This document shows positions 25,420-34,061 of a DNA stretch of 64,000 bases, piece after piece. Under the pieces are notes generated by a model, which worked only from the letters and a program-made list of their open reading frames with translations, searched no databases and had not been told where the DNA came from. Origin of the DNA: CAIQQQ01 sp040399685. GTDB lineage: Bacteria > Pseudomonadota > Alphaproteobacteria > Acetobacterales > Acetobacteraceae. How positions within the stretch are numbered: position 1 is the stretch's first letter; every line of letters begins with the position of its first letter. The stretch is from NCBI GenBank assembly GCA_040399685.1, contig JBBART010000009.1, positions 62,001 to 126,000 of the forward strand, in the 5' to 3' direction. Made by a program: the position numbers and the translations under genes.

Positions 25420-26427
25420 ATGCATTTGTCCCGCTTCCCCCGCGTCAAGTTGTGCCACACGCCCACCCCGCTGGAGAAAATGGGCAACCTGTCCAAGCTG
25501 CTGGGCGGACCGACGCTGTGGATCAAGCGTGACGACTGCACCGGCATCGCCACCGGCGGCAACAAGGTGCGCAAGCTGGAATTCCTGATGGGCGAGGCCT
25601 TGGCCCGCGGCGCCACCCACATCGTCACGCAGGGCGCCGTACAGTCCAACCATGTGCGCCAGACCGCGGCCGTGGCCAACAAGCTCGGCCTGAAATGCAC
25701 CGCCGTGCTGGAACATCGCATCCAGACCAACGACCAGGATTACCTGCAGGGCGGCAACGTGCTGCTGGACCATCTGATGGGCATCGCCATCGAATATCGC
25801 CCCGGTGGCACCGACATGCAGGCCGCGATCGAGGAGGTCGGCGCCCGGCTGACCGAAGCCGGCGATGTGCCGTATCTCATCCCCGGCGGCGGCTCCAACC
25901 CGGTCGGCGCGCTTGGATATGCAGCTGTCGCGCTAGAAATGGTCAACCAGGCCAATGAGATGGGGCTGAATATTGATCGCGTCGTCCACGCCACCGGCAG
26001 CGCCGGCACCCAGGCCGGCTTGGTGGCCGGGTTCGTCAACCTCAACGCCGGCATTCCCGTGCTCGGCATTGGCGTGCGCAACCCCAAGGACAAGCAGGAA
26101 GCCACGGTCCACAAGCTTGCAGAGGCAACCTCCGCCCTGCTCGGCGGCATCGCCATCCCGCGCGATGCGGTGGTGGCCAATTGCGACTATGTCGGCGACG
26201 GTTACGGCATCCCCACCAAGGGCATGGCCGAAGCAGTGATGCTGCTGGCCCGCACCGAGGGCATTTTCCTCGACCCGGTCTATTCGGGCAAAGGCATGGC
26301 CGGCCTGATCGACCTCGTGCGCAAGGGCGCGTTCAAGGCCGAGGAAAATATCGTGTTTGTGCACACCGGAGGCCAGGTCGGCCTGTTCGGCTACAGCGAT
26401 TACCTCAACGCCGCTGCCGCCGCCTGA
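25420..26427 (+). CDS. D-cysteine desulfhydrase / L-cysteate sulfo-lyase-like PLP enzyme
   Basis: PLP-dependent fold-type II enzyme of 335 residues, related to ACC deaminase. The PLP lysine is K49 in ATGGNKVRKLEFL. TQGAVQSNHVRQTAA (about 70-84) is the substrate-loop motif and HATGSAGTQAGLVAG (about 190-204) the phosphate-binding region. D-cysteine desulfhydrase (DcyD) and cysteate sulfo-lyase (CuyA) share these motifs and cannot be separated by eye. It stands before a lone solute-binding protein gene and near cysteine dioxygenase and msrP. Confidence 0.82.
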   Translation: MHLSRFPRVKLCHTPTPLEKMGNLSKLLGGPTLWIKRDDCTGIATGGNKVRKLEFLMGEALARGATHIVTQGAVQSNHVRQTAAVANKLGLKCTAVLEHRIQTNDQDYLQGGNVLLDHLMGIAIEYRPGGTDMQAAIEEVGARLTEAGDVPYLIPGGGSNPVGALGYAAVALEMVNQANEMGLNIDRVVHATGSAGTQAGLVAGFVNLNAGIPVLGIGVRNPKDKQEATVHKLAEATSALLGGIAIPRDAVVANCDYVGDGYGIPTKGMAEAVMLLARTEGIFLDPVYSGKGMAGLIDLVRKGAFKAEENIVFVHTGGQVGLFGYSDYLNAAAAA

Positions 26428-26435
26428 TCGCTGCC

Positions 26436-26470
26436 ATTGCGCCCCCACTTCCGTGGGGGCGCAAATTTGT
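26436..26470 (+). terminator. Terminator after the desulfhydrase-like gene
   Basis: TTGCGCCCCCAC (26437-26448) is perfectly inverted at 26453-26464 around a 4-base loop and is followed by ATTTGT. It begins 10 bases after the stop codon. Confidence 0.82.
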
Positions 26471-26555
26471 TACCGATACCGCTTCCGCCGAACCCGAATT
26501 CGCCGTTAGACTACATGCACAAGACCCGCAGAGGTCGCACCAGGGAGAACTCCAC

Positions 26556-27875
26556 ATGATTTTGCGTCGCCAGATGCTCCGCGCATCCGCAGCCCTTCTC
26601 GCTGCCCCCGCTATTGTCAGCCGTGCCAATGCCCAGTCGAAATTCGACTGGAAGCAGTTCAAGGGCCGCACCATCGAGGTCAACCTCGTCAAGTCGCCGC
26701 TGGCTGACCTGCTTCAGGCACATCAGAAGGAATTCGAGGAACTGACCGGCATCAAAGTCGGCGCCGAGCAAATTCCTGAGCAGCAGCAGCGGCCGAAAGT
26801 GGCCATCGAATTCGCCTCCGGCCATCCAAGCTTCGATGTGGTGCATGTGGCCCTGCATGTGCAGAAGCGGCTGATCGAGAAGGGCCACTGGATGGCCGAC
26901 CTCAAGCCGATGCTTGCCGACGGCACCCTCACCAGCCCCGATTACGATTTTGCCGATTTCGGCGGACCGGGCGTGCGTGCCGCCACTGCCGCCGATGGCA
27001 GCCTGCATACGATCCCGATCAAGCAGGATCTGTGGCTGACCTTCTACAACAAGGCGCTGTTCGCCGAGCGCGGCCTCAGCTTCCCCAAGACCCTCGACGA
27101 GATGTTCGAAACGGCCAAGGCGCTGACCGACAAGAACAAAGGCATATACGGCTATGTCGGCCGCGGGCTGAAAAACGCCAACCTGCCGCCTTACACCTCC
27201 ATGCTGCTCGGCTGGGACCAGGAGACGATCTCGGCCGATGGCCGCACCCTGCTCACCGACACCCCGGCTGCTATCGCCGCAGCCGAATACTACGGCAAGC
27301 TGATGCGCGAGACGGCACCACCTGGCTCGATCGGCTTTAACTGGAACGAAAGCCAGACCACGTTCAGCCAGGGCCGTGCGGCCATGTGGATCGACGGCAT
27401 CGGCTTCTCCGCCCCGCTGATTGACAAGACCAAGTCAAAAGTGGCCGATGTTGCCGGCTTCGCCCCGGTACCGCGTGGCCCGAAGGCGCAGCATTCCGAC
27501 ACCTTCATCGACGGCATCGGCATCGCCCGCGGCAGCAAGAACCAGGGGCCGGCCTGGCTTTATGTGCAGTGGGCCACTGGCAAGGGCATGATGTCCGAGC
27601 TGCTGCGCACCGGCTCCGGCACTCCGGCACGGTCCAGCGTCTACAAGAATGCGGACCTCATCAAGAACAGCACCTTCCCGAAGGAATGGTTCGACGCCGC
27701 CCTCGCCTGCCTGCCCATCGCACGGTCTGGCCTGCCGGAAATCGTGGGCGTGACGGAGTTCCGCGATACGATCGGTGGCGCGCTGACCAACATCATCGGC
27801 GGCGCCGATGCGGCCACCGAGATGCGCAAAGCGACCGAGACGTTCAAGCCGATCCTGGCCAAAGAACTCGCCTGA
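26556..27875 (+). CDS. Extracellular solute-binding protein, family 1
   Basis: Exported high-affinity binding protein of about 439 residues, typical of carbohydrate-type ABC importers. The start ATG 26556-26558 with AGGGAG upstream opens a signal peptide with a twin-arginine-like RRQMLRASAALLAAPAIVSRANA. Mature features include TIEVNLVKSPLADLLQAHQKEFEELTGIKV (domain 1) and the WIDGIGFSAPL and DTFIDGIGIARGSKNQGPAW region. No permease or ATPase gene is adjacent, so it must use components elsewhere or work as an orphan. Ligand unknown. Confidence 0.82.
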   Translation: MILRRQMLRASAALLAAPAIVSRANAQSKFDWKQFKGRTIEVNLVKSPLADLLQAHQKEFEELTGIKVGAEQIPEQQQRPKVAIEFASGHPSFDVVHVALHVQKRLIEKGHWMADLKPMLADGTLTSPDYDFADFGGPGVRAATAADGSLHTIPIKQDLWLTFYNKALFAERGLSFPKTLDEMFETAKALTDKNKGIYGYVGRGLKNANLPPYTSMLLGWDQETISADGRTLLTDTPAAIAAAEYYGKLMRETAPPGSIGFNWNESQTTFSQGRAAMWIDGIGFSAPLIDKTKSKVADVAGFAPVPRGPKAQHSDTFIDGIGIARGSKNQGPAWLYVQWATGKGMMSELLRTGSGTPARSSVYKNADLIKNSTFPKEWFDAALACLPIARSGLPEIVGVTEFRDTIGGALTNIIGGADAATEMRKATETFKPILAKELA

Positions 27876-27884
27876 TTGCGAAAC

Positions 27885-27913
27885 CCGCGCACCCGGTTCA
27901 TCCGGGTGCGCGG
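27885..27913. terminator. Bidirectional terminator hairpin
   Basis: CCGCGCACCCGG (27885-27896) and CCGGGTGCGCGG (27902-27913) form a 12-base perfect stem with a 5-base loop between two convergent genes. A T run is weak on the plus side (AAGGCTTT). Confidence 0.75.
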
Positions 27914-27919
27914 AAGGCT

Positions 27920-28207
27920 TTAAGCCGACGGATCAATCTTGTGGCGTAGATGCCAGAGCCGTTCGTGGGCGGCCACAAGTGTCTCCATGCCGCGCCGGCG
28001 ATTGGCGTCGGGAAGCAACGGCCGACGCGACATCATGTGTTCCAAAACATGCAGCAACTGCGCAGCAATTTCAAAATCAGCCTGATCACAGGCGTGGTGG
28101 AACGCAATCAGGATTTTATCTGACAGCCTGCGGGCATAGCGCGGCCCGGCGCTGGCACCATCCTCGGGCGCAGAGCGCCGGATACTGTCGCTTTCAGTCT
28201 CGCTCAC
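27920..28207 (-). CDS. Small protein of unknown function coupled to the SCO gene
   Basis: A 95-residue mostly helical protein. It has a recurrent segment LSDKILIAFHHACDQADFEIAAQLLHVLEHMM (about residues 28-59) of the sort found in uncharacterised alphaproteobacterial proteins, and a basic middle (RRR). The GTG start (28205-28207) overlaps the SCO stop as GTGA. No domain was recognised. A role linked to copper or cytochrome oxidase assembly would rest only on the neighbour. Confidence 0.65.
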   Translation of the reverse strand: MSETESDSIRRSAPEDGASAGPRYARRLSDKILIAFHHACDQADFEIAAQLLHVLEHMMSRRPLLPDANRRRGMETLVAAHERLWHLRHKIDPSA

Positions 28208-28818
28208 GGGACATTCATTTTTGCCTTAATACCGGCTGCGATATCAGCACCGCTGGTTCCCGGTTTGAACAGCATTCTCAGTTTACCGTCTGGACCCATA
28301 AGGTAAACAAATGATGAATGGTCCATCAAATAGGTGCTGGACGCCTTTGATTCGGACTTCACCGCGTAGACCCGATACGCCTTCGTGGCCACGCTCACCT
28401 GCGCCTGGGTTCCGCTCAGCCCCACCAGACGGTCATCGAACAGCTTCACATATTCGCCCATGGCCTTTGGCGTGTCCCGCTCCGGATCAACCGTGATGAA
28501 CACCGGCGCCACCTGCGCTGAGAGTGGACCCAGCGCCTCCAGGCTCGCCGCCATCGCCTGCAGTTCCGTCGGACAAACATCGGGGCAAAAGGTATAGCCA
28601 AAATACACCAGCATCCAACGGCCACGAAAATTGGCGTCGGTTACACTCTGGCCGGTGGAGTCGACCAGGCTGAACGGGCCGCCGATCTCAACGCTGCCCG
28701 GAAGGCCAAGAGTGGTGGCCGCAATATCCGGGCCCTGCCCCCGATACCAAACCCCGGCCCAAACACCAGCCAGAATGGCCACCAGCCCAATCGCGGACCA
28801 ACGTATAATGCGCAACAT
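28204..28818 (-). CDS. SCO1/SenC-family copper-binding/thiol protein
   Basis: Thioredoxin-fold membrane-anchored protein, about 204 residues, that helps load copper into cytochrome c oxidase or acts as a thiol reductase. One N-terminal helix (about 6-25), then GGPFSLVDSTGQSVTDANFRGR. The two cysteines are in YFGYTFCPDVCPTELQAM and the metal histidine in YLMDHSSFVYLMG, so all three copper ligands are present. The ATG at 28816-28818 was preferred; an upstream start at 28908 would add about 30 residues. Coupled to the small gene that follows. Confidence 0.87.
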   Translation of the reverse strand: MLRIIRWSAIGLVAILAGVWAGVWYRGQGPDIAATTLGLPGSVEIGGPFSLVDSTGQSVTDANFRGRWMLVYFGYTFCPDVCPTELQAMAASLEALGPLSAQVAPVFITVDPERDTPKAMGEYVKLFDDRLVGLSGTQAQVSVATKAYRVYAVKSESKASSTYLMDHSSFVYLMGPDGKLRMLFKPGTSGADIAAGIKAKMNVP

Positions 28819-28896
28819 GACATCAGGCCCCAAAACGGTGGCACAGCCATAAGCCCTGCGACAGCCCGCCGCAAATTCTCTAGCCGCAGACCGTCT

Positions 28897-28939
28897 GCCT
28901 CTCATCAAAAATCACTCGGTGTGATCTTTAATGAGAGGC
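28897..28939 (-). terminator. Hairpin after nrdB (minus direction)
   Basis: GCCTCTCAT (28897-28905) is inverted at ATGAGAGGC (28931-28939), with an inner stem ATCAC/GTGAT. It lies 11 bases after the nrdB stop and separates it from the SCO gene. The usual T run is short. Confidence 0.55.
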
Positions 28940-28949
28940 CCCAAAAGCA

Positions 28950-30002
28950 TCAGGACTCAGCCAAAATCATTCCGGTGGGTTGATGCGTTCCGAACGTGGC
29001 GCCCGCAAACGCCTCCTCCCATGTGCCCTGGGTCGACGCGCGCGAATATTCGGTCGAGCGGTTCTCGAAGAAATTGGCGTGTTCCACCGCGTTCAGCATG
29101 TCATCGAGCCACGGCAGCGGGTTGGCATCGACGTGGAACAACGGGTTCAGCCCAAGCTGCGTCAAACGCCGATCAGCGATGAAGCGGATATATTCCTTCA
29201 CCTGACCCGCATGCAGCCCCTCAACCGCACCCATCTCGAACGCGAGATCGATGAACGCGTCTTCGTGCTCAACAATCGTCGCACACGTAGAATACAGTTC
29301 GGCCCGCAATTCGTCCGTCCAGATTTCCGGGTTTTCCTGCACGAACGTGCGGAACAGGCGAATGGCCGACAGGCAATGCAGCGTCTCGTCGCGCACCGAC
29401 CACGACACAATCTGGCCCATGCCCTTCATCTTCCCGAAGCGCGGGAAGTTGAGCAAAATCGCGAACGACGCAAACAACTGCAAACCCTCGGTGAACGCAC
29501 CGAATGCCGCCAAGGTCTTGGCGATCTGGTATTTGCTGTCGATTTTGAAGCTCTGCATATAGTCGAATTTATCCTTCATTTGCTTGTATTTCATGAAGGC
29601 CGTGTATTCGAGCTCAGGCATGCCAATCGTATCGAGCAAATGGCTATAGGCAGCAATATGAATCGTCTCGGAATTCGAAAACGCCGACAACATCATCAGC
29701 ACTTCAGTAGGCTTGAACACCTGGCTGTAGTGCTTCATGTAGCAATTGTTCACCTCAACGTCGGCCTGGGTGAAAAAACGAAAAATCTGCGTGAGCAAAT
29801 TGCGCTCACCGTCTGTCAGATTTTTATGCCAATCTTTCACGTCATCCGCGAGCGGCACCTCCTCCGGCAACCAATGCACGCGCTGCTGCGTCAACCAGGC
29901 CTCATACGCCCATGGGTAACGGAACGGCTTGTAGACAGGGTTTTCGGTCAGAAGATCGAAACGCGCCTGGGGTTGGTCGGGAGAAGAAGGAAAGCCGTCC
30001 AT
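28950..30002 (-). CDS. nrdB: Class Ia ribonucleoside-diphosphate reductase, beta subunit
   Basis: Small subunit that holds the diiron-tyrosyl radical cofactor, 350 residues. The ligand set is complete: D81 (TQADVEV), E112 and H115 (SETIHIAAYSH), E172 (TEGLQLF), E206 and H209 (RDETLHC), and the radical tyrosine is Y119, seven residues after E112. The presence of Tyr there supports class Ia rather than Ic. The start is ATG 30000-30002. It follows nrdA with a bipartite repeat (copy 3) in the 180-base gap. Confidence 0.95.
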   Translation of the reverse strand: MDGFPSSPDQPQARFDLLTENPVYKPFRYPWAYEAWLTQQRVHWLPEEVPLADDVKDWHKNLTDGERNLLTQIFRFFTQADVEVNNCYMKHYSQVFKPTEVLMMLSAFSNSETIHIAAYSHLLDTIGMPELEYTAFMKYKQMKDKFDYMQSFKIDSKYQIAKTLAAFGAFTEGLQLFASFAILLNFPRFGKMKGMGQIVSWSVRDETLHCLSAIRLFRTFVQENPEIWTDELRAELYSTCATIVEHEDAFIDLAFEMGAVEGLHAGQVKEYIRFIADRRLTQLGLNPLFHVDANPLPWLDDMLNAVEHANFFENRSTEYSRASTQGTWEEAFAGATFGTHQPTGMILAES

Positions 30003-30042
30003 TAGAATAATCCTAGATAGAAGCAACGAAGAAAAAGTCTTT

Positions 30043-30160
30043 GTTCTTTTTTATAAAAAAGAACCAAAAAATTTCATTCATTTTATCAATTCATCGGAAC
30101 GATTTTGTTCAAAAAAAATTGATGAAAGTCTTTTTGCTTCTTTTTCTTCAGAAAAAGAAG
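30043..30160 (-). repeat. Bipartite hairpin repeat, copy 3
   Basis: Reads on the minus strand like the others: CTTCTTTTTCT, TC-type centre, AGAAAAAGAAG (30160 to 30137) follows the nrdA stop by 22 bases, and GTTCTTTTTT/AAAAAAGAAC (30064 to 30043) lies at the nrdB side. The connecting arm CAAAAAGACTTTCAT is shared, the spacer differs. Being between two co-directional genes of one operon, it does not look like a simple terminator. Confidence 0.9.
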
Positions 30161-30182
30161 TTCTTTCGTAAAATTGACTCTA

Positions 30183-32099
30183 TCACTGGCAGGAAAGACA
30201 CTCTTCGTAGTCTATCGGCCCAACCCGATTGGCCGCTGCCACCAACGGCAACGCACCGGGATGCGGCACATTCACTGTGCCATCGTTCGCATGTGGAATA
30301 CCCACGAACTCGTCCGGACGAATGGCCTTCTCACTCACCGCATCCGCGCGCTGGATCGACAGGCTGCGGCAGTAATACAGCGACTTCATTCCACGCTTCC
30401 ATGCCAGATAATGCATCGCGTGCAGATCCCGCTTGTGCACATCCGCCGGCACGAACAGATTCACCGACTGGCTTTGACAGATATACGGCGTCCGATCCGC
30501 CGCATGCTCAATCACCCAACGCTGATCCAACTCGAACGCTGTCTTATAAACAGCCTTCTCCTGCTCGGTCAGGAAATCCAGATGCTGAACACTGCCCTTG
30601 TTGGTCGTGATGGACGACCACACCGCGTCCGTGTTCTGCCCCTTCAGTTCCAGCAACTTCAACAAATGCCGATTGCGTACCGTAAAGCTGCCAGACAGCG
30701 TCTTTTGCAGGAACACGTTCGCCGCAATCGGTTCGATGCCCGGCGAGGCATTGCCGGCAATAATCGAAATCGACGCCGTGGGCGCAATCGCCATCTTGGT
30801 TGAAAAGCGCTCCATCACGCCGTAATCGGCCGCATCCGGGCATGCCCCGCGCTCCTCGGCCAACATCCGGCTGGCCTGATCGGCCTGGGCACGCATGTGC
30901 TTGAACATCCGCACATTCCATACCTTCGCAATCACGCCCTCGAACGGCACATTCTGCGACTGCAGGAACGAATGGAACCCCATCACGCCCAACCCCACCG
31001 AACGCTCGCGCATGGCGGAGTATTTCGCCCGTTCCATGCCGTCAGGCGCACGGGCGATGAAGTCAGACAGCACATTGTCGAGGAACCGCATCACGTCTTC
31101 GATGAACAACGGATGGTCCTTGAACTCGAACCAGTTCTCCAAATTCAACGACGACAGGCAGCACACCGCCGTCCGCTGCTTGCCATACTGGTCAATGCCG
31201 GTCGGCAACGTGATCTCGGAACATAGATTGGAGGTCTTGACCGAAAGCCCCGCCAGCTTGTGATGCTCCGGCATCGCCCGGTTCACATGGTCGGAAAAGA
31301 TCAAATATGGCTCGCCCGTCTCGATACGGGCCGTCAGGATGCGGATCCACAGGTTGCGGGCGCTGATCTTGCGCACCACCGAATGGTCCTTCGGCGACGT
31401 TAGGCCCCATTCCTCATCGGCTTCCACGCAGCGCATGAAGCTGTCCGGAATGAGAATGCCGTGATGGAGGTTGGGCGCCTTGCGGTTCGGATCGCCGCCG
31501 GTCGGCCGTCGAAGTTCGATGAATTCCTCGATCTCCGGATGCGACACCGGCAAATACACCGCAGCCGAGCCACGGCGCAGGCTGCCCTGCGAAATCGCCA
31601 GCGTCAGGCTGTCCATCACGCGAATGAACGGAATCACGCCCGAGGTCTTGCCGTTCAGGCCAACCTTCTCGCCGATTGAGCGCAGATTGCCCCAATAGCT
31701 ACCAATGCCGCCGCCCTTGGAGGCCAGCTGCACGTTCTCGTTCCAAAGCCCGACAATCCCGTCCAGGCTGTCAGATGCCTCATTGAGGAAGCACGAGATC
31801 GGCAACCCGCGCTCGGTGCCGCCATTGGACAGGATGGGCGTGGCCGGCATGAACCACATCTTGCTCATGTAGTCATAGATGCGCTGGGAATGCGCCGCGT
31901 CATCGCCGTAGAAGCTAGCAACGCGGGCGAACAGATCCTGGTAGCCCTCGTCTGGCAGCAAATATCGGTCGTCCAACGTGGCGCGACCGAAATCGGTGAG
32001 GAGCGCGTCGCGCGACCGGTCTACCCGAACCTGGTAGCGCCCTTGCATCTGCACGGCATCGAGCACGGCGATATTTCCTTCGGCGACGTTCATGATCAT
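30183..32099 (-). CDS. nrdA: Class Ia ribonucleoside-diphosphate reductase, alpha subunit (no ATP-cone)
   Basis: Catalytic subunit converting NDPs to dNDPs, 638 residues. Active-site marks: LPISCFLNE (first redox cysteine, about residue 109), SNLCSEITLPTG (radical cysteine and its Asn/Glu partners), AVCCLSSLNL (second redox cysteine), and the radical-transfer tyrosines in MKSLYYCRS. The C-terminal tail ends DYEECLSCQ with the thioredoxin-accessible cysteine pair CxxC. The chain begins almost at the barrel and lacks the about 90-residue ATP-cone of the long NrdA forms, so dATP inhibition at the activity site is not expected. A second ATG at 32093 is an alternative start. NrdR-like boxes lie upstream. 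Confidence 0.93.
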   Translation of the reverse strand: MIMNVAEGNIAVLDAVQMQGRYQVRVDRSRDALLTDFGRATLDDRYLLPDEGYQDLFARVASFYGDDAAHSQRIYDYMSKMWFMPATPILSNGGTERGLPISCFLNEASDSLDGIVGLWNENVQLASKGGGIGSYWGNLRSIGEKVGLNGKTSGVIPFIRVMDSLTLAISQGSLRRGSAAVYLPVSHPEIEEFIELRRPTGGDPNRKAPNLHHGILIPDSFMRCVEADEEWGLTSPKDHSVVRKISARNLWIRILTARIETGEPYLIFSDHVNRAMPEHHKLAGLSVKTSNLCSEITLPTGIDQYGKQRTAVCCLSSLNLENWFEFKDHPLFIEDVMRFLDNVLSDFIARAPDGMERAKYSAMRERSVGLGVMGFHSFLQSQNVPFEGVIAKVWNVRMFKHMRAQADQASRMLAEERGACPDAADYGVMERFSTKMAIAPTASISIIAGNASPGIEPIAANVFLQKTLSGSFTVRNRHLLKLLELKGQNTDAVWSSITTNKGSVQHLDFLTEQEKAVYKTAFELDQRWVIEHAADRTPYICQSQSVNLFVPADVHKRDLHAMHYLAWKRGMKSLYYCRSLSIQRADAVSEKAIRPDEFVGIPHANDGTVNVPHPGALPLVAAANRVGPIDYEECLSCQ

Positions 32100-32144
32100 C
32101 TCTCTCTGCTGCCTCGAAGAAACGCGGCATGAAACGGGCTTATG

Positions 32145-32192
32145 ACACTACATGTAGGGCAAGCGCCACTGCCATCACACAACATAGAGCAA
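32145..32192. promoter_or_regulatory. Pair of NrdR-box-like operators upstream of nrdA
   Basis: ACACTACATGTAGGGC (32145-32160) and ACACAACATAGAGCAA (32177-32192) each fit the NrdR consensus ACACWATATATWGTGT, the first best in its left half and TAG core. They start 32 bases apart, three helical turns, the usual NrdR arrangement. The nearer box is about 46 bases before the nrdA start codon. This suggests repression of nrdAB by NrdR when dATP is plentiful. nrdR itself is not in the window. Confidence 0.68.
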
Positions 32193-32312
32193 ATATCATA
32201 ACAGCTAGCTTCTACGCACACGCAGAACATATCGGGAACATACACCCAACCCTCTCTACTCCCAACACATTCTTGCGGCCGGGCGCTGACACTGCGCGAA
32301 GCGCTGAACGAC

Positions 32313-32340
32313 AAACCGCCGCCCTGTTCAGGGGCGGCGG
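32313..32340 (-). terminator. Terminator of the glyoxylate aminotransferase-type gene
   Basis: CCGCCGCCC (32316-32324) is inverted at GGGCGGCGG (32332-32340) with a short CTGAACAG-type loop, and on the minus strand it is followed by TTTGT. It lies 28 bases after the stop of the minus-strand aminotransferase. Confidence 0.75.
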
Positions 32341-32368
32341 CGTGGTTCAACGCAGAATCGAGGAGGCG

Positions 32369-33586
32369 TCAGGCGGCGTGCGAGAGAATCCCCTCTGGGT
32401 CCGCCAGATAGGCCATCGCCGCATCCACTCCACCTTTGGCATGCGGAACGCCGTAGATTTGCAGGGCCATTTCAACACTGGCCAGGGCGCCCAGAATCAT
32501 CGGCTCGTTCAAATCGCCCATATGGGCGATTCGAAACACCTTGCCACCGAGTGGGCCCAGCCCGCCGCCAAGCGAGACGTTGAACCGCTCAAGGCACACG
32601 CGCCGGATATCCTCGGCGTTGAAGCCCTCCGGCACCAGCACCGCCGTCACGCTGTCGGAAAACCGCTGCGGGTCGAGGCAGAACAATTGCGGGCCGTTGT
32701 TGCCAGACCAGGCCCGCACCGCGCGACGCGTGGCCTCGCCCAGGCGATGATGGCGGGCGAACACCTCGTCCAGCCCCTCCTCATTCAACAGTCGCAGCGA
32801 TTCCACCAGGCCGTAGAAGAACGTGATCGGCACCGTGCCGATGAAGCTCTTGTGCCGCCGCCCCATCATGGCCGACCAGTCGAGATAGTGCTTCGGCATG
32901 GTGGATGTCTTGTGCGCCGCCATCGCCTTCTCGGACACGCCGGTGAAGCTCATGCCCGTGGGCAGCATCAACCCCTTCTGGCTGCCACCCACCACCACAT
33001 CCAGGCCCCATTCATCCATGCGGACATCGATCGAGCCCAGCGAGGAAATGGTGTCGGCCATCAGCAAGGCCGGGTGGCCAGCGGCATCCAGCACGCCGCG
33101 CATCTGCTGGATCGGTATCGCCACGCCGCTGGCGGTTTCGTTGTGCACCACCGCCACGGCCTTGATGGCATGATCGGCATCGGCCGCCAGCGCCGCCGCC
33201 ACATCGGCGAAATCCGCCCCCCGACGCCAATCGGCCGCAACGGTCTGCACCTTCAACCCCAGCGCCTCGGCCATCTCGGCCCAGCCATGGGAGAAAAACC
33301 CACTCTCGACGATCAGCAGCGTCTCCCCCGGCGACATCACATTGACCAGCGACGCCTCCCACGCGCCATGGCCGGAGGCGGTGTAGAAAAAGATGTGCTG
33401 GTCGGTCTTGAGGATCTTCTTCAGCCCGGCCACGCATTCCGCGTATAGCGCCAGGAACGGCGCCCCCATGAAATCAACCGTGGGCTGGGATACGGCGCGC
33501 AAGATGCTGTCAGGGATGTTGGTTGGCCCAGGGTTGGCGAAAAACAAGCGCCCGCGTGGCTTCTTGGTGGCCGTGGTCTTGGTCAT
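32369..33586 (-). CDS. Serine/alanine-glyoxylate aminotransferase family protein
   Basis: PLP-dependent class V aminotransferase, about 405 residues, of the AGXT/SPT group that moves the amino group from serine or alanine to glyoxylate. The start ATG 33584-33586 has GGAGCG just upstream. Motifs: FFANPGPTNIPDSILRAVSQPT at the N-terminus (substrate loop), ASGHGAWEASLVNVMSPGE (about 69-87), and the PLP lysine in VVGGSQKGLMLPTGMSF (about 191-207). The C-terminal SLGGGLGPLGGKVFRIAHMG is the family end. Likely roles are photorespiratory-type glyoxylate or C1 metabolism (serine cycle). Confidence 0.88.
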   Translation of the reverse strand: MTKTTATKKPRGRLFFANPGPTNIPDSILRAVSQPTVDFMGAPFLALYAECVAGLKKILKTDQHIFFYTASGHGAWEASLVNVMSPGETLLIVESGFFSHGWAEMAEALGLKVQTVAADWRRGADFADVAAALAADADHAIKAVAVVHNETASGVAIPIQQMRGVLDAAGHPALLMADTISSLGSIDVRMDEWGLDVVVGGSQKGLMLPTGMSFTGVSEKAMAAHKTSTMPKHYLDWSAMMGRRHKSFIGTVPITFFYGLVESLRLLNEEGLDEVFARHHRLGEATRRAVRAWSGNNGPQLFCLDPQRFSDSVTAVLVPEGFNAEDIRRVCLERFNVSLGGGLGPLGGKVFRIAHMGDLNEPMILGALASVEMALQIYGVPHAKGGVDAAMAYLADPEGILSHAA

Positions 33587-33660
33587 GCTGGGCGCTCCAT
33601 TCTGGTCCGGTGGGGACGATATGGGCATGGCGCCACATTGGACAGGTGCAAACCGCAGCT

Positions 33661-34011
33661 TCAGGCGAAGGCTGCGGCATACGCCTCCGGCTTGAATCCC
33701 ACGAGCAGCCGGCCAGCGCCGTTCAGCACGGGGCGCTTGATCATCGACGGCTGCGCCAGCATGAGCGCAATCGCCCGATCCTCATCCAGCCCGTCGCGCT
33801 CCTGTTCCGGCAGTTTGCCAAACGTCGTTCCGGCACGGTTGAGCAAAACCTCCCAGCCAACCTCACTCACCCAGCCTTTCAGAAGCTGCCGATCGATACC
33901 CTGAGTCTTGTAATCGTGAAACACGACGGCCACCTGGTGCGCCTCAAGCCAGACGCGGGCCTTCTTCATCGTGTCGCAGTTGCGAATGCCATAGATCGTG
34001 ATCGGCTGCAT
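33661..34011 (-). CDS. ArsC/Spx-family protein (YffB-like)
   Basis: Thioredoxin-fold protein of about 116 residues of the ArsC-Spx group. The YGIRNCDTMKKARVWLE start (about residues 6-22), with the single cysteine, is the YffB/ArsC-like signature, followed by FHDYKTQGIDRQLLKGWV and the C-terminal MLAQPSMIKRPVL. Only one cysteine of the catalytic kind is visible, so arsenate reduction is unproven. The start ATG 34009-34011 has GGAAGG in front. It lies in tandem after the small gene at 34062. Confidence 0.8.
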   Translation of the reverse strand: MQPITIYGIRNCDTMKKARVWLEAHQVAVVFHDYKTQGIDRQLLKGWVSEVGWEVLLNRAGTTFGKLPEQERDGLDEDRAIALMLAQPSMIKRPVLNGAGRLLVGFKPEAYAAAFA

Positions 34012-34061
34012 CGAACCTTCCCGTGCCCAATCGACCAGCCTGCACGTGCGCGGCTGGTCCG

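Noticed and set aside
33661..34011. Arsenate reductase as the name for the ArsC-like gene
   Set aside because: No ars operon and only one catalytic-type cysteine is visible; YffB/Spx-like is a safer name.
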